64,000 bases of DNA from Tetrahymena elliotti 4EA (GCA_000231825.2 JH720360.1:62001-126000), one strand, 5' to 3'; positions 24,660 through 38,501 are shown, numbered from the stretch's first letter. Numbers and translations: made by a program. The notes: generated by a model not told the origin, from the letters alone.

Positions 24660-27091
24660 ATGAATAACTATCATTTAAAGAATAGAACATATCAGTTTAT
24701 TCTATTATAAAACAAAGCCTATCATGATAATAATAAGAGCAATACCAAGCCATTAGTAAAAAGTAGACCATAATCTGCTAATTAAGGCAGAAAATCGAGC
24801 TCCTCATTAAGTAAAATCTTGAGAAGCAGTAAAAACTAAGATATATCATAAATTTAAAACAGCAGAAATGGGCCTCTTAATTCCTCTAATTAAAATTTTT
24901 TAAATTAATCAAATTAATATACTGAAGGAGGAGAACCTGAAAACAATTTTTAGCATTAAAATCAGCATATTTAAATTTAAAGACCATCTTCTGCTTCAAC
25001 TGACTATTTCTATAGAAAATATAGATCGATATCAAGTTATAATAGTACAATCAATAAAGAAAATAACAGAATGAGTGCAAATACTACTTTATAAGTTTAG
25101 CCAATATCATTTGCTTCAACCCCATTGAATAACACACTCATGAAAATGACTCCTAATAGTTTATTAGGCAACACAAATAATGGATTTTTCTCTAACAAAT
25201 CTAGATCCTCTTAAAAGCCTTCAAACAAATCATTAAATTGCGTGAGACGTAAATTAGAATAAAAAAGAATTGAAGAATCTAATTTAGTTCTGCTTAAAAG
25301 TCTCAGCCAAATAAAGCCATAAGTAAAATCAAAAAGAACTTTAGATAAAGAATTTGAACAAACATAAAAATATAAATCTAATCTAAGAAATTTTACTACT
25401 TTTGGATAACAAAAACCTAAGATAGTTATTATGAATAAAGAATATCTATCTCCTATTTTACATAATTATATTGATAAGAAGAATATAGATAACTCTTAAT
25501 AATCTACTAAGGTAAATTATCTATTAATATTTTGTTTATAATAGATATTCAAATAATATTAGAATCCATAACAACCAAAAAGACTATTTAGAAGAGCCTA
25601 AAACCACTACAACAATGGTTTCGTTTATGATGAATTAGATGATACTGTTAATATAAAAAATTATTTATCTTCAAATACATATATGCAACATATTCCTGAT
25701 TATAATTAGGATAATGACTAATAAGATATAGAATAGAAGTAATTTATTTAATTCTTAATAATTTTTTTAAGTGATAATTTTTGTTATTATTAAAAATTTT
25801 TATAGTTAAAGACTGTAAGAAGAATTAGAATATAGAAGAGCAGTTTATGATAGTCATTATTCATAAGTACAAGGATAATCATAATAAAATCGTATCAATA
25901 ATAATAGTTAGAACGAGAATGATTTCTATATCTAGCAACTATATCTGTAACAAGAATTGAATTAAAATTATGATAAATATAATCCTTATGATAGAGATTA
26001 AATATAATCCCCGTAATTCAATCAATAGATCTAATATGATTATCAATAAAATTCAGAATAGATAGCAAACTAAGAAGAATCAGAATACAATCAATAAGAA
26101 GAGGAAAACTCTGATGAATATGCATACTAAGGATAGTATTTTAGTTTAAACTCAAATTTACTATTACTTAAAATGATTATTTAATAAAAAGATAGCAAGA
26201 TAATATTGAAAATGATGATAAATATTATGTAAAGACTGATTAAAAATCAATTTAATTATTTATAATTTGTTTTTATACAAAAAGAATTATGATGATGAAG
26301 ATTACAATCAAAGATAAAATAATTAAAATGTCATGATGGTTAGAGATTTAGTGAATAATGCAGACTCAGATTAATTATATCCCAATCAATAAAGTAATAA
26401 TAGAAGCAAAGATGAAAGCAACCACTATAATCAATATTAATAAAGCTATGATGATTATGATTAAGATTAAAATGAGTATTAAGACTCAAATACTAAAAAT
26501 AGATAGTATGACTAAAATTAAATAGCTTAATAAAGGAAAAATGATAATTACTAATAAGATGATGAAGGCAATTTAGAAGATAAAGAAGATAATTAAATGT
26601 ATTATGATGCTTAGGAAGAATTTGAAGAAGAATTAGATCAAGAAGAAAATTTTAGTAATAAAAAAAATAATGAGGATTCTCAAAATGCTCAAAAAAATCA
26701 ATAAAATCCTGTATAAATAAATGCTTAAAATGAAGAAAACTAATATGATGAAGAGTTTGAAGAAGTATATGATGAACAGGAAGAAGTTGACTTAGATGAA
26801 TTAGAAAATTAATACTAAGCTAATAAAAATAACTATCACTCTAAAAATAAATCAAATTAAATGAATTTACAATTAAATAAAGAATAAAATTATTAAGATG
26901 AAGAAATTATCGAAGAGGTTGATGATGAAGAATCTTATACAAAATCTAACAAAATGTTCAGCATTAGAAATAGTAAAGGTTGTTTTAAAAACTCTAATAG
27001 TTAAAATTCACAAAATGAACTTTCTGAGCATTAACTTTTTAAATCTAATTAATAATCAATGTTTAATACTCCATCTTTTATACAAGATTGA
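24660..27091 (+). CDS. Acidic Gln/Asn-rich protein of unknown function
   Basis: I do not recognise this protein. Five exons with consistent phase give 733 residues; inferred introns are 25512-25562, 25739-25805, 26136-26191 and 26229-26284. The first 280 residues are basic and serine-rich (KSSSSLSKILRSSKN; RPSSAST). A short more ordered patch follows (KRLFRRAQNHYNNGFVYDEL). The second half is extremely rich in Gln, Asn, Tyr, Asp and Glu (runs such as YDDYDQDQNEYQD and EEFEEVYDEQEEVDLDEL). It ends MFNTPSFIQD then TGA at 27089. Nearly the whole protein should be disordered. Many glutamines are TAA/TAG, so a standard-code search sees almost nothing. The start is the first ATG of the open frame and could be a later one. 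No domain supports a function. Confidence 0.7.
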
Positions 27092-28163
27092 GATATACAC
27101 ATTTTTAAAATTTATCAATAAAAGATAAAGTAATTTCAATTATTTTGAGTCTATTAAGAGTATTTTTTAATATAAAAATAGTAACAATAACAACTATAAA
27201 ATAAATTTTGTAAATATTTGTAGAGTAATATCATACTAAAATCATTAAATGTCTTTTAATATCATTTTTTTCTTTAACTTTAGTAATATATTAAATCTAA
27301 GAGGAGTTTTATTTTCACATTTAGAGTTAAAATTAGTTTAAATTTTTAAGCAAAGATATATTAAATAATCAATTACTACTCTAATTATTTATCTTTTTAA
27401 TGTAAGAGGATATGAACATAATGAATTATGTAAAAATTTTTAAAATATTTTAGATAATTGATTATTTTAAAAATAATATCCAGTATTAATTAAGGACGAA
27501 AAAAGCAAACCTTAATAAGAAAAAACAAGAAAATCTTGATGGTTTTTAAAGATTAAATTACTAGATTTTAATTTAAAATAATTATTGATCTCTAAATTGA
27601 TTACAATTAATATAGGCTACAAAAATATTGAAAATGTGTTTTTAAGAATTTTCTTGTAATGAAATATCTAATAAAAACAGTTTAATTATTTATTCGAAAA
27701 TAATCAGAAATAAAATTTTCTTTTTATTTATTTGAAAAATAAAAATTTTAGTGTTATCATCGAAGTATGAAGTATGCATCATGACAAATAAAAATAATTA
27801 TTTGAATAATTAAGAAATATAATTTAGTGATTTCATAAAATAAATAGGTAGGTTGGTAGCTAATATTTAAAGAAAAACTTTTACTTGCATATAACTAAAA
27901 CAAAAGCACACTCAGTCACTACTGACAATAAATAATTGTTAAGAATTTGATATATATTTGTTGGAAATTAATAAAAAATAGTCTTTACTCATAGTAAAAT
28001 AATAAACAAATAGTATAAATACTAACTAAGTAGCCAAGGAGTGTGTCAAGTAAATACAGAGAGACTAGCAAAAAAAGATTGATTGATCAATTTATCTGTT
28101 TTTAAATCAATCAAAATCTCAAACAAAAAATTAAAAAATAAAAAAATAAAACCTAATCTATCT
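27092..28163. other. AT-rich intergenic region
   Basis: This spacer separates two genes on the plus strand. It consists of A/T runs without a sustained frame. A TTGATTGATCAATTTATC near-palindrome at about 28078-28095 lies within 90 nt of the next start. I see no gene. Confidence 0.55.
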
Positions 28164-31100
28164 ATGTATTCTAATAATAGCACTTAATAGAGGGGAGTTA
28201 GTAGCAATAGTTAAGGGAATGGTGCAGGATCTTACACTATGATCATGAAAAATGCAAATTCGCTCAATTTCTATAACAATTTATAATCTTCGAATACAAA
28301 AGGTATGCTTCTATTTTTATTTAATGATATTACATATTTTCATAATTTGAATAATTGATAGTGTATCATTTTTATTAACTAATGTTAATACATCAACAAG
28401 ATTTATTCGCTTCAAATCTAATAGATATATAATTTAAAAATTTAGGGGAATCAAACAATTTAAATTCAGGTATTAACAAAAATTAGAATGGACAAAGTAA
28501 TAATACTGGAGGAGGCGTATCAAATGAAAATAGCAGTAGCACTAACTTTTATACACATTAACCAAAAGTATTAGGACGTTCAAATATGGAATTTTTAAAT
28601 GGATTTAATAATTTAGCAAATAATTAGAATAATGTTAATGGAATAAACCAAATATCTTCTTCAATAAGCGCAATTAATTTAAATAAGAAGGAGTCTCCAA
28701 AAGGACAACCTAAACTCTTTTAAGATTTTTAATCTTTGTTTTTAAACAGCCCAACTCATACACAGAGATTAGTAAATGTAAATATAAAAAAAGATTTGAA
28801 TAACAAAACTTGTATATTTAGGATAAATTCTATTAAATAAAAAGGGATAAAGTGGATATAACTAGGTCAATGGAAATGGTTCAAACACTTCAACTTCAAA
28901 TTTACTTAAATCTAATAATTCAAAGTTACTTTTTCCTAATTCTCCTTAGGGAATAAGCTCATCACTTAATGCACAGTCTTAGTAATTACAATAATAGCAA
29001 TAAAGTTCAGCTAATTCATAATCTCCTTACTATGAGTTCAAAAAGCCAAATCGCGCAAAAGTTAATAACTTCTTTAGTAATGAAGAGGATACTGATAAGA
29101 ATAACTAGCCAAGTAAAAATGAAACTAAATCTTAAAGTAATACTCTTTATACTAGCTTAATAAACAGTAGTGTCAATGGTAAAAATATGCAAGAAAACAA
29201 TTATCCTTCAAGCAATTAAAATAGCTCTAATCAATAAAATAATTTAGTGAATAATCACTCAAAAAAGCTCAGCAAAGATTTTGATAATAGCAACAGTAAT
29301 TCTCAACGTAATAATAACTAATTGCTAGTAAATAAATAAGTTTAGGGGACTTCATAAAGTAATTAGCTTTAGCAATCATAAATAGGGTTAACACCTAAAT
29401 AACTTCTAAATGGATAATAAACAAACTCTGTAAATTCATTATTAGTTAATAATACAAAAGATAATACTAATTCATATGCATATTAACATATGTAGTAAAT
29501 GCAAGTACAATAAATGTAGTAATAGTAGCAAAATACTCTTTTGACAAAAAACCAATTCTACAGACCTCCTTCTAGTGATAGAAACTGGAGGAATGCGACT
29601 TTGAAAACAATGAACACAACTTAAATTTAAAATCAAATTAAAAAAAAGGAGTAAGTTGATCAATTAAGAAATTCTTATGAGCCATCTTCTAAATCTACTA
29701 ATCAAGTAGGTGGGTATTCTAGCCCTCTCTCTTAAAATAGCTATTCTAATTCTAAGTAAAATTTTTCTCCAAGAAACTAGTCTTAAAATCCCTAGTCCAG
29801 TAATACTTAAGATGGAAAGAATCAACTGAGTAATTATGTAACAAAGCTAAACAGAGGAGGTAAATTAATGACAATTAAAAATTATTTCAAAAATCTATTC
29901 TTAAATTCTGAGAAGTTAAAAAAAATCTTCAAATTAAATCTTACTACTAAGATAAGGTTTTGTTGCTTTTATTAAATTTTTATTTTGGTGAAGCAAGAAG
30001 ATTTTTTAATTATTGAGCTGTTTGAACTACAAAAAAAAATAAGACTTTAAATTTCATAAATATTTAATTTGAAAAATTTTTCTTTTTCCATTTCTTTAAA
30101 TAATCAATTAAAAATAAGAAAATTTACAAAATAAGTTAAATAAAGTATTTTTAAAAAAAACTTTAATTATGTCTTTATTTTTTAGAATATTATTAATATT
30201 TATTTTTTTAAAATCAAGATGACTTAATAAGCTAGGCTTTACAAAGCATTGAATAAGTTGGAAGCAGTATTAAAGCTGTCCAAAGAAATGGTTCAAATGA
30301 TCAGTAAGATAGTACGATTGCTTCATATCAAGGTGATATTAGTAAAAATGAATATATTGGTAGCAATATGAAGAAGGATTCAAAAGTCACAACAAATAGC
30401 TTAAGAAATAGTTCTGTGCTAAATTAGAATAATACTATTGGAACACTAAATTAGAACTCACAAAATAATAATTCAGGTAGTAATAATGCTTAAATAAGAT
30501 CAGCTTCTGCATAAAAAGAATATAAATCAACTACTAGCTTAGGAGGATATTTATAGGCATCATAATAGCCAAATAGACCTTATAATTTAGCTCTTGGTAA
30601 TTCAAATAACTGGATGCCTTCTTATCAAAAACCATAAACTACAAAAGATAATAAACACAAAAATTTTCTATTTTTTGAAAATTCTGATCTTCTAAATAAT
30701 AATAAATCATAAACCCCAAAAAATGAAGTTGCTTAGCAAAATTAAAATAACTAGACCAACAGTAGTAGAACAACTGGTGGTAATGGGTACTCTAGACAAC
30801 CTAGTAATTTCAATGTAGATTTGAATAACTCCTCCAGATAAAATTAATAATTAGACTCAGATGTAAATACTAGAGCTGTAACACCCAAAATTCCTATCCA
30901 CTAAGACTATTATATGCCTGGTATTGAAAAATGCTATAGATTACCACTTCCTCAAGATTATTTCTCCTAAATCTACAGAGAGCATTTTCTTTAAACTTAT
31001 TAAGGTATTCAATATGCTGAGAATGCAAGACCTGCTAATCCTCATGATCTCCAATAAAAAAAAGTTTTCCTTAAAAATAAATAACCAGGTAAATATTTTA

Positions 31101-31945
31101 TTTTATTGTCATTTAAATATTCTAATTAAACATTCTACAACTGAATAGGAAAAAAGACAATTATTTTTGACCTTGATGAGACACTCATACATTGCAACGA
31201 AAATGCATCTATTCCTTCTGATGTAGTTCTCTCTATAAGATTCCCTTAAGGAGAAATTTTAGATGTAAATCTTACATTTTTAGATATTTTTTATTAACAT
31301 TACCTTTTAATATAGGCTGGAATTAACATTAGACCTTATGCAGTGGAAATGCTGAAAGAATTGAGTTAAGATTTTGAGATTGTAATTTTTACTGCAAGTC
31401 ATAGTTCTTATGCTAAAGCTGTTCTTGATCATTTAGATCCTCACAAGAGATATATTCATCATAGATTCTTTAGAGATTAGTGTATTACAACACCTTAAGG
31501 AGTTTATATCAAAGATTTAAGAATATTTGCTGATAGAGCCATGAACGAAATGGTCCTTGTAGATAACGCAGCATATAGTTTTGCATTCTAAATCGAAAAT
31601 GGTATTCCTATAATACCTTTTTACCAAAATAAAAAAGATGATGAACTTAAATCATTAACTAACTATTTAAAGTCCCTTAAAGATGTTAAAGATGTAAGAG
31701 AAATTAATAAGCAAGCTTTTAAACTACATTTATATAACTAATTCGATACAGCATAAAAAGTTTATGAAAAAATATTCTCTAATCCTCCAACAATAACTAA
31801 AATAGTTAACCCTTAAAAAGCTTAATAAAATAATGTTAAAACAAGCATTAACAACTACTTTTAAAATAAAAATTCTCCAGCTTCTAATATAGGATCATTC
31901 TAACAAAAATAACCCTCTTATGGAAAGAATAACAATAACAAATGA
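28164..31945 (+). CDS. SCP/FCP1-like phosphatase with long Gln/Asn-rich N-terminus
   Basis: Six exons in perfect phase (introns 28303-28445, 28772-28844, 29860-30218, 31089-31148, 31265-31315) give 1,031 residues. The C-terminal 260 residues are a NIF/SCP-type haloacid-dehalogenase phosphatase: the nucleophile motif KKTIIFDLDETLIHC (DxDxT, near residue 784), EIVIFTASHSSYAKAVLDHLD, HHRFFRDQC, KDLRIF and EMVLVDNAAYSF. These are the conserved catalytic and fold elements. Family members remove phosphate from Ser/Thr, classically in the RNA polymerase II C-terminal domain. Directly before it is a conserved-looking collar (YYMPGIEKCYRLPLPQDYF). The first 700 residues are Asn/Gln/Ser-rich and look disordered, with a polyglutamine patch near 29500-29525 encoded largely by TAA/TAG. 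The start gives MYSNNSTQQRG. Substrate specificity cannot be read from the sequence. Confidence 0.9.
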
Positions 31946-33101
31946 AAGGAAAGGAAAAGCTTTTATTGGCAACAAGAAAAATCAATCAAAATTTTTATAT
32001 TATTAGCAACAAGAATTTAAAATTACAACATAAATAGATTTTTTAAATAATAATCATAAATATAAGAACAATAGCAGGAAAATCAAAAATAGCTAATTCC
32101 TTTCCTTAAAATTGCTAATAAGATACATATAAAGCACAAAGTTAAATTATTAGTTTAATTTTAATCTTCATTTATAAAGTATATTAATTTTATTTATATT
32201 TCTATTAATTACATTTATTTATCATAAATTTATTAAACTAAATTAATATTTTATTATTTTATAACTAGAGTATCTATATTTAAATATATTTTAATTTCAT
32301 TGAATTATTATTAAATTTTTCAAATATTCTTCAAATTATCTTTTCTTTAATTTATCTCTTTCTTTTTTAAGGCATAACTCATTTAAGATACATTAAAAAT
32401 TGTTCTAAAAATTATGTTAAATAATAAAATAATCTTAATTGTATCATAATTTTTAGAATAATATTTTTATTTATAAAGTAAATACTGATATCCTACATTA
32501 TTTTCAATAAATTAAAAAGATTAATGAACCATGATTTCTCTGTATTTCATAGGGTTAAGACCAATTTAATACTCAAATTTAAGGTGTTAAAATATATTTT
32601 CTAAATTATTATAAAGAAATATATAATTAAATAAATAATTAATTACTGGAATTTAATATCTTTTCACTTAATTCGAAGAGACAGTGATGAAAAAAAAATA
32701 ACTTAAACATTATTTTTTATTGAAAAAAACAAGATCTTTAATTGTTAAATATTTAATGAAAATAAATAATATTAAATTAAGGTAGTTTGCACTATTAAGT
32801 TTATTTTTATAAGATTATAAAAAATTTATGAGTTGTACTGTTTATGAATAATATTGTTATTAATCTAATTTGTTTTTACTTTAGAAAATTAGATAGATAT
32901 TTGATTTATTATATATATTTATAAATAGAAATAATAATTATAACTTTTGTGCTTCATAAAATAAAACTATTTGATAAAAATCAATAAATATTAAGTAATT
33001 CTAAATAATAGAGTTTATTAAGAAAGCATTTAGAGGATTCATATTAGGAATATAATATTAAATCTACAACAAAATACTTTTAAATAGCATAGTTTTAAAT
33101 T
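31946..33101. other. AT-rich intergenic region
   Basis: About 1.15 kb of A/T-dominated sequence between two plus-strand genes. The first 200 nt keep a slightly coding-like composition (3' UTR of the phosphatase). No gene is supported. Confidence 0.55.
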
Positions 33102-35159
33102 ATGAGTTCATAAACATAGAGCGTCCTTGAGGTATTTTAACTGAATAAAAATTCAAAAGAAGATGATTTAGAATAATGCATTTCATGGCTAAGAGACGTT
33201 TTTCATGATAATTTACCAAAAACAATATCTGTAGTAGTAAAGAGATTAGGAGGATATGATCCCTTAAACACAACTAATTTATCTAAATCCACTTTTAAAG
33301 GCATAAATTCAACAGTAAATGCATCTTTGATGAACAACACAATTGTAGGAAACTAATCTTTTAATGGCAAAAAAGGTGCCCATGATAATATTTCAAAACA
33401 GAATGATTAAAATTAAAAAGACTCTGATGAGCATTATTTATAATCACCAGAAATGTAAAAGAGAAAAGGTGATGATGACGCATAAAATATTTCAAAATCT
33501 GATTAAGAACATGGTAATGTTTCAGAAATACCCTAATAAATTCCTTCTAATAAACAATCGCCTCGTTAATAGACTCATAATAATTAATCAAATACAAGCT
33601 TAACAAGCAACACCTCTTTTATTTCTAAAAACTATGATGAAAATGATCCATAATCAGTCGCAGATAAAGCTAAGTAGTATTATTTAAGTAAAAATTTTAA
33701 TGAAGCCTTAGAGCTTTATTAAAAATCATAAAATTTGGCATACAACGATGAAGAAAATAATGTAAAATTAATTTTCTAAAATAAGGTTTATATTGGTAGT
33801 ATCTACGCTAATGCTAAGTAACGTGCTAAAGCAATAGAAGAATTAAAGTCAGCTTATGAAATGAGAAAGAAATTCGATGTGAAAGAAATAATAGAAATGA
33901 ATGAATAAAACTCTAAAGAAGGAAATTCTAAATTCATTAATTCTAATCCTCTTTATTTTATCAATTTAACTTTAGGTAATCTCTACAATGAAGAAAAAGA
34001 TTATTAAAGTTCCATATTTTACTTTGAAGAAGCATACAAAGAAATTAAGGATTCAACAAATTTTATAGATGTTAAAAATTAGTCTTAAATTCTCAACTCT
34101 ATAGGTTTAATTTATTATACTTATACTAATGAGCCCAAGCTCGCTCTTGAGAAATTTGAGAAATCAGTTTAGACATTTGAATAAATATTAAAAATTCCTG
34201 AACACTCTAATGATATTTATCTTAAAATATCATATGCAAATCGTATGAATAATGTAAATATTATTTTTAATTCTATTTATTTATGATTTATTTTTCCAAA
34301 TTCAAATACAAATATTTGGTTAAGTAATATCTTAAAATAATGATTATATATTTAAAAAAAGCTAGGAGAAGCTTAAAGAAAGAATAATTTGGTTTAAGAA
34401 TCAATAGAAATCTTTTTAAAGGTCTTAGAAATTAAATTAGAAGGTTAAAAAGAAACAAATGATTACACTCCCTTATTCTACAAATCACTTGCCAACACAT
34501 ATAATAACTTGGGTATGAGTTATTATGTATTGAAAGAATATAACCCATCTATTACATACTTTAATACTGCTGTAGAATTTTATGAAGAAAAAGTTGGATT
34601 AGATGATCTTGCTGTTAAACTTTCTCTTGCTAATGTCTTAAACCAAAGAGGTGAATGCTATAGACATACTGGAAGATTAATTTAAGCTGCCTAAGATTAT
34701 GGAAAATCATACAAATATAAAGCTGATCTTTATGGAGATGAACATAAAAGCACTATTATATCTCTAAATAATTATGCTTAAATCCTTTTCTAAACAAAAC
34801 AATATGAAAAAGCAAAAATAGCTTTCACTTAACTGCTTAGTGTGCAATAAAAAACCCTTGCAGCTGATAATCCTTTAATTGGATAAACATTCAATAATTT
34901 AGGGTATTACTTTTTTATTTTTTATATCACAATTATTTAATTACTATTAAAAAAATAAAGTACTGTTCTTTCTGACATGAATCAGTTAGATCTTGCAGAG
35001 GCTAAAGTAAAAGAAGCAGTGGAAATTTTTGAAAAATATCCTTAAAATTAAGAAAATCTAGAGAGAGTACGTAAAAATTTAATAGCAATTTAACAAAAAA
35101 AATAAAAATTAAAAGAAAAAGAAGAAGAAAATTAACATGAATAGGAACAACAATAATGA
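33102..35159 (+). CDS. TPR-repeat protein (kinesin-light-chain-like repeats)
   Basis: Three exons (introns 34254-34361 and 34904-34960, both phase-consistent) give 630 residues. The N-terminal 60 residues look folded (MSSQTQSVLEVFQLNK); a Ser/Asn/Gln-rich linker follows to about residue 185. From there helical pairs recur with TPR character: AKQYYLSKNFNEALELYQKS, LGNLYNEEKDYQSSIFYFEEA, NNLGMSYYVLKEYNPSITYF, RGECYRHTGRLIQAAQDYG, NNYAQILFQTKQYEKAKIAF and NNLGTVLSDMNQLDLAEAKV. The spacing (about 40-45 residues) resembles kinesin-light-chain TPRs. It ends in a Lys/Glu/Gln-rich tail and TGA. TPR solenoids are adaptors; in ciliates many serve cilia, but nothing here proves it. Confidence 0.85.
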
Positions 35160-36084
35160 ATCTTATTTACTCTCAAAAAAAATAAAGAAAGAAATAAAAT
35201 TAATTATTCTAAATAAGCTTATCAGTTTATGTTATCCACTATACTTACTTTATTCTATATTTTTATTTTTAAAAGAAAGATACCTAAAATGCTTATAGTA
35301 TTTTCAATCAAGCACTCATATTTTCTTTTTTAAGATTTAAACTAAAGTTTTCTAAAAATTATAAAATATCAAGGTAGTTTTTAAAAAGTAATTCAGTCGA
35401 TAAGCAAGAAGAATTACAAGCTTAAGTATATTGCTAACTAGCCATTATTTTTAATTTATCATTATGCTTATTTTTACAATTATTTACTTTTAAATTATTT
35501 TTTGGTTTATTTTCCCATTTCATAGGTACTCTGATTTCTAATAAGAATAGAGAATTAAAAAGAATTTAAATTTTTTAAATGATAATTCATTGTATTTTTA
35601 GATATTAAAAGATATTTATTGATATTGAAGCAATCTATAAAAAATGTATGATGTAAATATTAAAAAATAATCAAATTTTATTCAAAACAAAATTTTGCTT
35701 TGATTTTTGTTGAAAATAAAATAATAGTAAATGAGAAACTTATTTTTACAATATATCAAGAAATACTATTATTATTAAAAGGAATACTTTTTTCTAGCTT
35801 TTTTCATCAAAATTTTTAATTATAAAAAAATAATTATTTGATGTATGATTTATAACAAGCAGGTGTTGTGTTTGTATAAATATTTTGTATCTTAGCATAT
35901 TTTTGTTATAAAAAATACTTAAAATTAATTTTACCATTTTAATATTAAGATTAATTTGTGAACAAACAAAATAAATTTGAGATAGAAAATATAAATTACA
36001 TTTAATAATTCAAGTTATTAATTTAATAATTATTTATAAAATAAAGTTCAATGTTTTAGATGTATTCAATTTTTTAATTTTCAA
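35160..36084. other. Convergent intergenic region
   Basis: This DNA lies between the 3' ends of the TPR gene (+) and the spartin-like gene (-). It is A/T-rich with scattered homopolymers, and I see nothing else. Confidence 0.55.
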
Positions 36085-37217
36085 TCATTACAGATGAGTA
36101 TGTTCAGTTTGATTGACTTATTCATATCCTTGTTATTCTTTTTGTCTTTGTTCATCGTTTTAGCCTAAGAAAGTATTGGTAACGTCATCTCCATATTTTT
36201 TTTCAACTAAATTACGGGTGTTATCACCAAGAGATTTACCTACTTCACAAACTCCTTTTCCTAATCCTGTTAAAACTTCAGTTGTGGCATCAATAGTGGC
36301 TCCACCAAACTTCTTAATTTTTTTGAGTGTTTCATTATCACCACTATCTATCTTTTCATTGATTTCTATTTTTATAAAAAAATAATTCAAAATTGATGCT
36401 AATTTTTGTTTGAAAAATTAATTTGATTGATTTAGAATAGAAACAGAAATGCTGTTCTAAAATTTTCTATATTTCTTGATTATTTGCTATAATAAAATAT
36501 CAATTTTTTAACAATTTAAAGATTATTACATTTAACATATTTAGTTGTGGCATCTACCATAGGTTCTAGAACAGCAGTTAAAAAGCCAGCACTCACACTT
36601 ACTGTTTTTGTTGTAGTATCTTTAATTTTTTAGAATTTTTCTTTTGTTTCTGATGAAACTTCAACCTTTTTAGTGCTTGAAATTTTAGAGCCAATATATT
36701 CTCCAGCTTTATTGACACCAGTGGCAGCAGTTTTTCCTAACCAAACAAATCCATTCTTGAGGAAATCACCACCCTTCTTGATATAATGAAGAGTTTAATT
36801 ATCTTCAATCAAAGGGGTTTCAAAGATGGAAACACAATGAGTGTTTATAGAATTTCTCAAAGTTTCATCTTAATGATCTAAAAGATCTTTTGTAAGGAAG
36901 GTGGCTACATTAGAAAGAATTATATCTAATTAAGTGACAACTTCTTCATCTAATTCAACAACAATAGCATTAAATCCATTTTCAATATGAGGGAATAAGT
37001 ATGTCTTATGAGTTTAGAATTAAATGCTAATGAAAGGGATTTGCTTTTAGATAGTGAAATAGAAGTCATCTTAGTTAATGTAGTAAATATTTTATTCAGA
37101 GAGTGAGCAAATCTTAAAAGCTCCTTTTGAAAGCAACTATTTGTTATTGTCTACTAAACGGAACCAGCTAACATTCTTTATTTCAGTTAAAATCTTAACT
37201 TCGTGCTATTACTCCAT
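36085..37217 (-). CDS. Spartin/senescence-domain protein
   Basis: Two exons (intron 36367-36536) give 320 residues on the minus strand. The N-terminal 150 residues are a compact domain with HYIKKGGDFLKNGFVWLGKT at its end. From there come the alternating small-residue helices typical of the senescence domain (Pfam Senescence, found in spartin and plant ERD7 proteins): TGVNKAGEYIGSKI, VSVSAGFLTAVLEPMVDATTKY, then FGGATIDATTEVLTGLGKG and CEVGKSLGDNTRNLVEKKYG. Spartin-type proteins bind lipids and act at lipid droplets and in lipophagy. The last 20 residues are polar (ending QTEHTHLQ). A standard-code reading stops at TAA near 36160 and hides about 25 residues. The family call is by motif order and composition, not by alignment. 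Confidence 0.78.
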
Positions 37218-38429
37218 GATGTTTATCTATCTATTGTTTTTATAAATTTTGAGTTACTTGCTAACTTTAATTCTTAAAATCTTTTATGTTTTGAAAATCT
37301 TATTTTAATTATTAATTTATTGTTTATAATCTAAAATAGAGTTCTTTGCATATAAACCTTGCAAGTTAATCATACATATTATGAGGTGTCATATCCTAAC
37401 TAGAAATAATTTGCTGTCAAGTAATAATCAATCATAGACAAATTAAAATTTAATGATGACAATCAAATTCTCAATTAAATCGCGGTATGTGTCACTACTC
37501 TATTACTTTTAACACGCACCTCTTTTTAATATATAAAAAACCTTATTAGATATTTCATTGACATAAAATTCGTCATACCTTAAATTTACTTTTTGTAAAA
37601 CAAGAATAAAATAATATTTAGCATTAAAGTAATTTTTAGGTTTGAAACAAATAAGTTTATTCCTCTTTTTAGTTTACTTTAAAAACGCCTGAAACTAATA
37701 AAAAATGTAATTTATGTTTAAATTTTAGAAGTAATGTAAAAAAATAGTAATAATTATTAAAATCTGATATGCAAATTAAATAAGTGATTTGAACTTTCTC
37801 TTGATCGGTATTTAATCATTTTTCGCTATAATGTCAAATCAATTTTAAATTTAATATCAAAACATCATTTCTTAATAAAGTAGATAAATTTATCTATTTT
37901 ATTTAATTTAGTTTAAAATCCAGCTTTTATATTTCCTTTTGGAATATAATATCAATTTTTATTTCTTGATCGGAAATATTTTATATTTTTGCTGGCTTCT
38001 AATTTAAAATATTTCAGTAAAAAAACTGTTCTATTTACAAAAGAAAAGGAAATAAAATAGATTGATTATTTTAAATTTTAAATCAAAATTCTAAAAAATT
38101 TGAAAGATTTTAGAATATTTAACACATTTTAGAAGCTTGAATAAAATTTATTAATTGTGAGAGAAAAATAAAATATAGAAAATTCGAAAAATGATAAAAT
38201 TTGAAATATTTTTATTAAAAACTAATCTAATTTTTTTATTTTTTAAATTACTTTTAATAATACTAAAATTAAATCTTATAATTGATTTAATAAAAAATTA
38301 AATTATTTTTGTGATGAGATGATAATTTTTTTAATGTTAATAAAAATTATTTTAATAATTTGGCTGAAATTATTTATTTGAATAAAAATTATTTGTTCTT
38401 TAAGTAAATTTATTATTTATTAAAAAAAT
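37218..38429. other. AT-rich intergenic region
   Basis: About 1.2 kb upstream of the spartin-like gene and downstream of the first tRNA gene. Long A/T runs dominate and I see no gene. Several TGATCGG(A/T) words occur near 37803 and 37968. Confidence 0.55.
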
Positions 38430-38501
38430 GATTCCTCCGAGGTTTGAACTCGGGACCTTCAGTGTGTTAGACTGACGTGATAACCACTACACTAAGGAAT
38501 C
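38430..38501 (-). tRNA. tRNA-Val (AAC)
   Basis: The minus strand reads GATTCCTTAGTGTAGTGG at its 5' end and folds as a full cloverleaf of 72 nt without CCA. The acceptor stem GATTCCT pairs perfectly with AGGAATC. The anticodon arm is TCAGT-CTAACAC-ACTGA, giving anticodon AAC. The T arm is CCGAG-TTCAAAC-CTCGG. The A box (TAGTGTAGTGG) and B box (GAGTTCAAACC) are internal Pol III promoters. A run of seven T follows the 3' end (forward AAAAAAA just below 38430) as terminator. The sequence closely resembles eukaryotic cytosolic valine tRNAs. Confidence 0.97.

Noticed and set aside
28969..29160. Plus-strand ORF of 63 codons starting MHSLSNYNNSN
   Set aside because: It is an out-of-frame reading of the Gln/Asn-rich part of the DLDETL phosphatase gene; the phased exons use another frame.
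36176..36385. Plus-strand ORF of 69 codons
   Set aside because: It is antisense to the second exon of the spartin-like gene.
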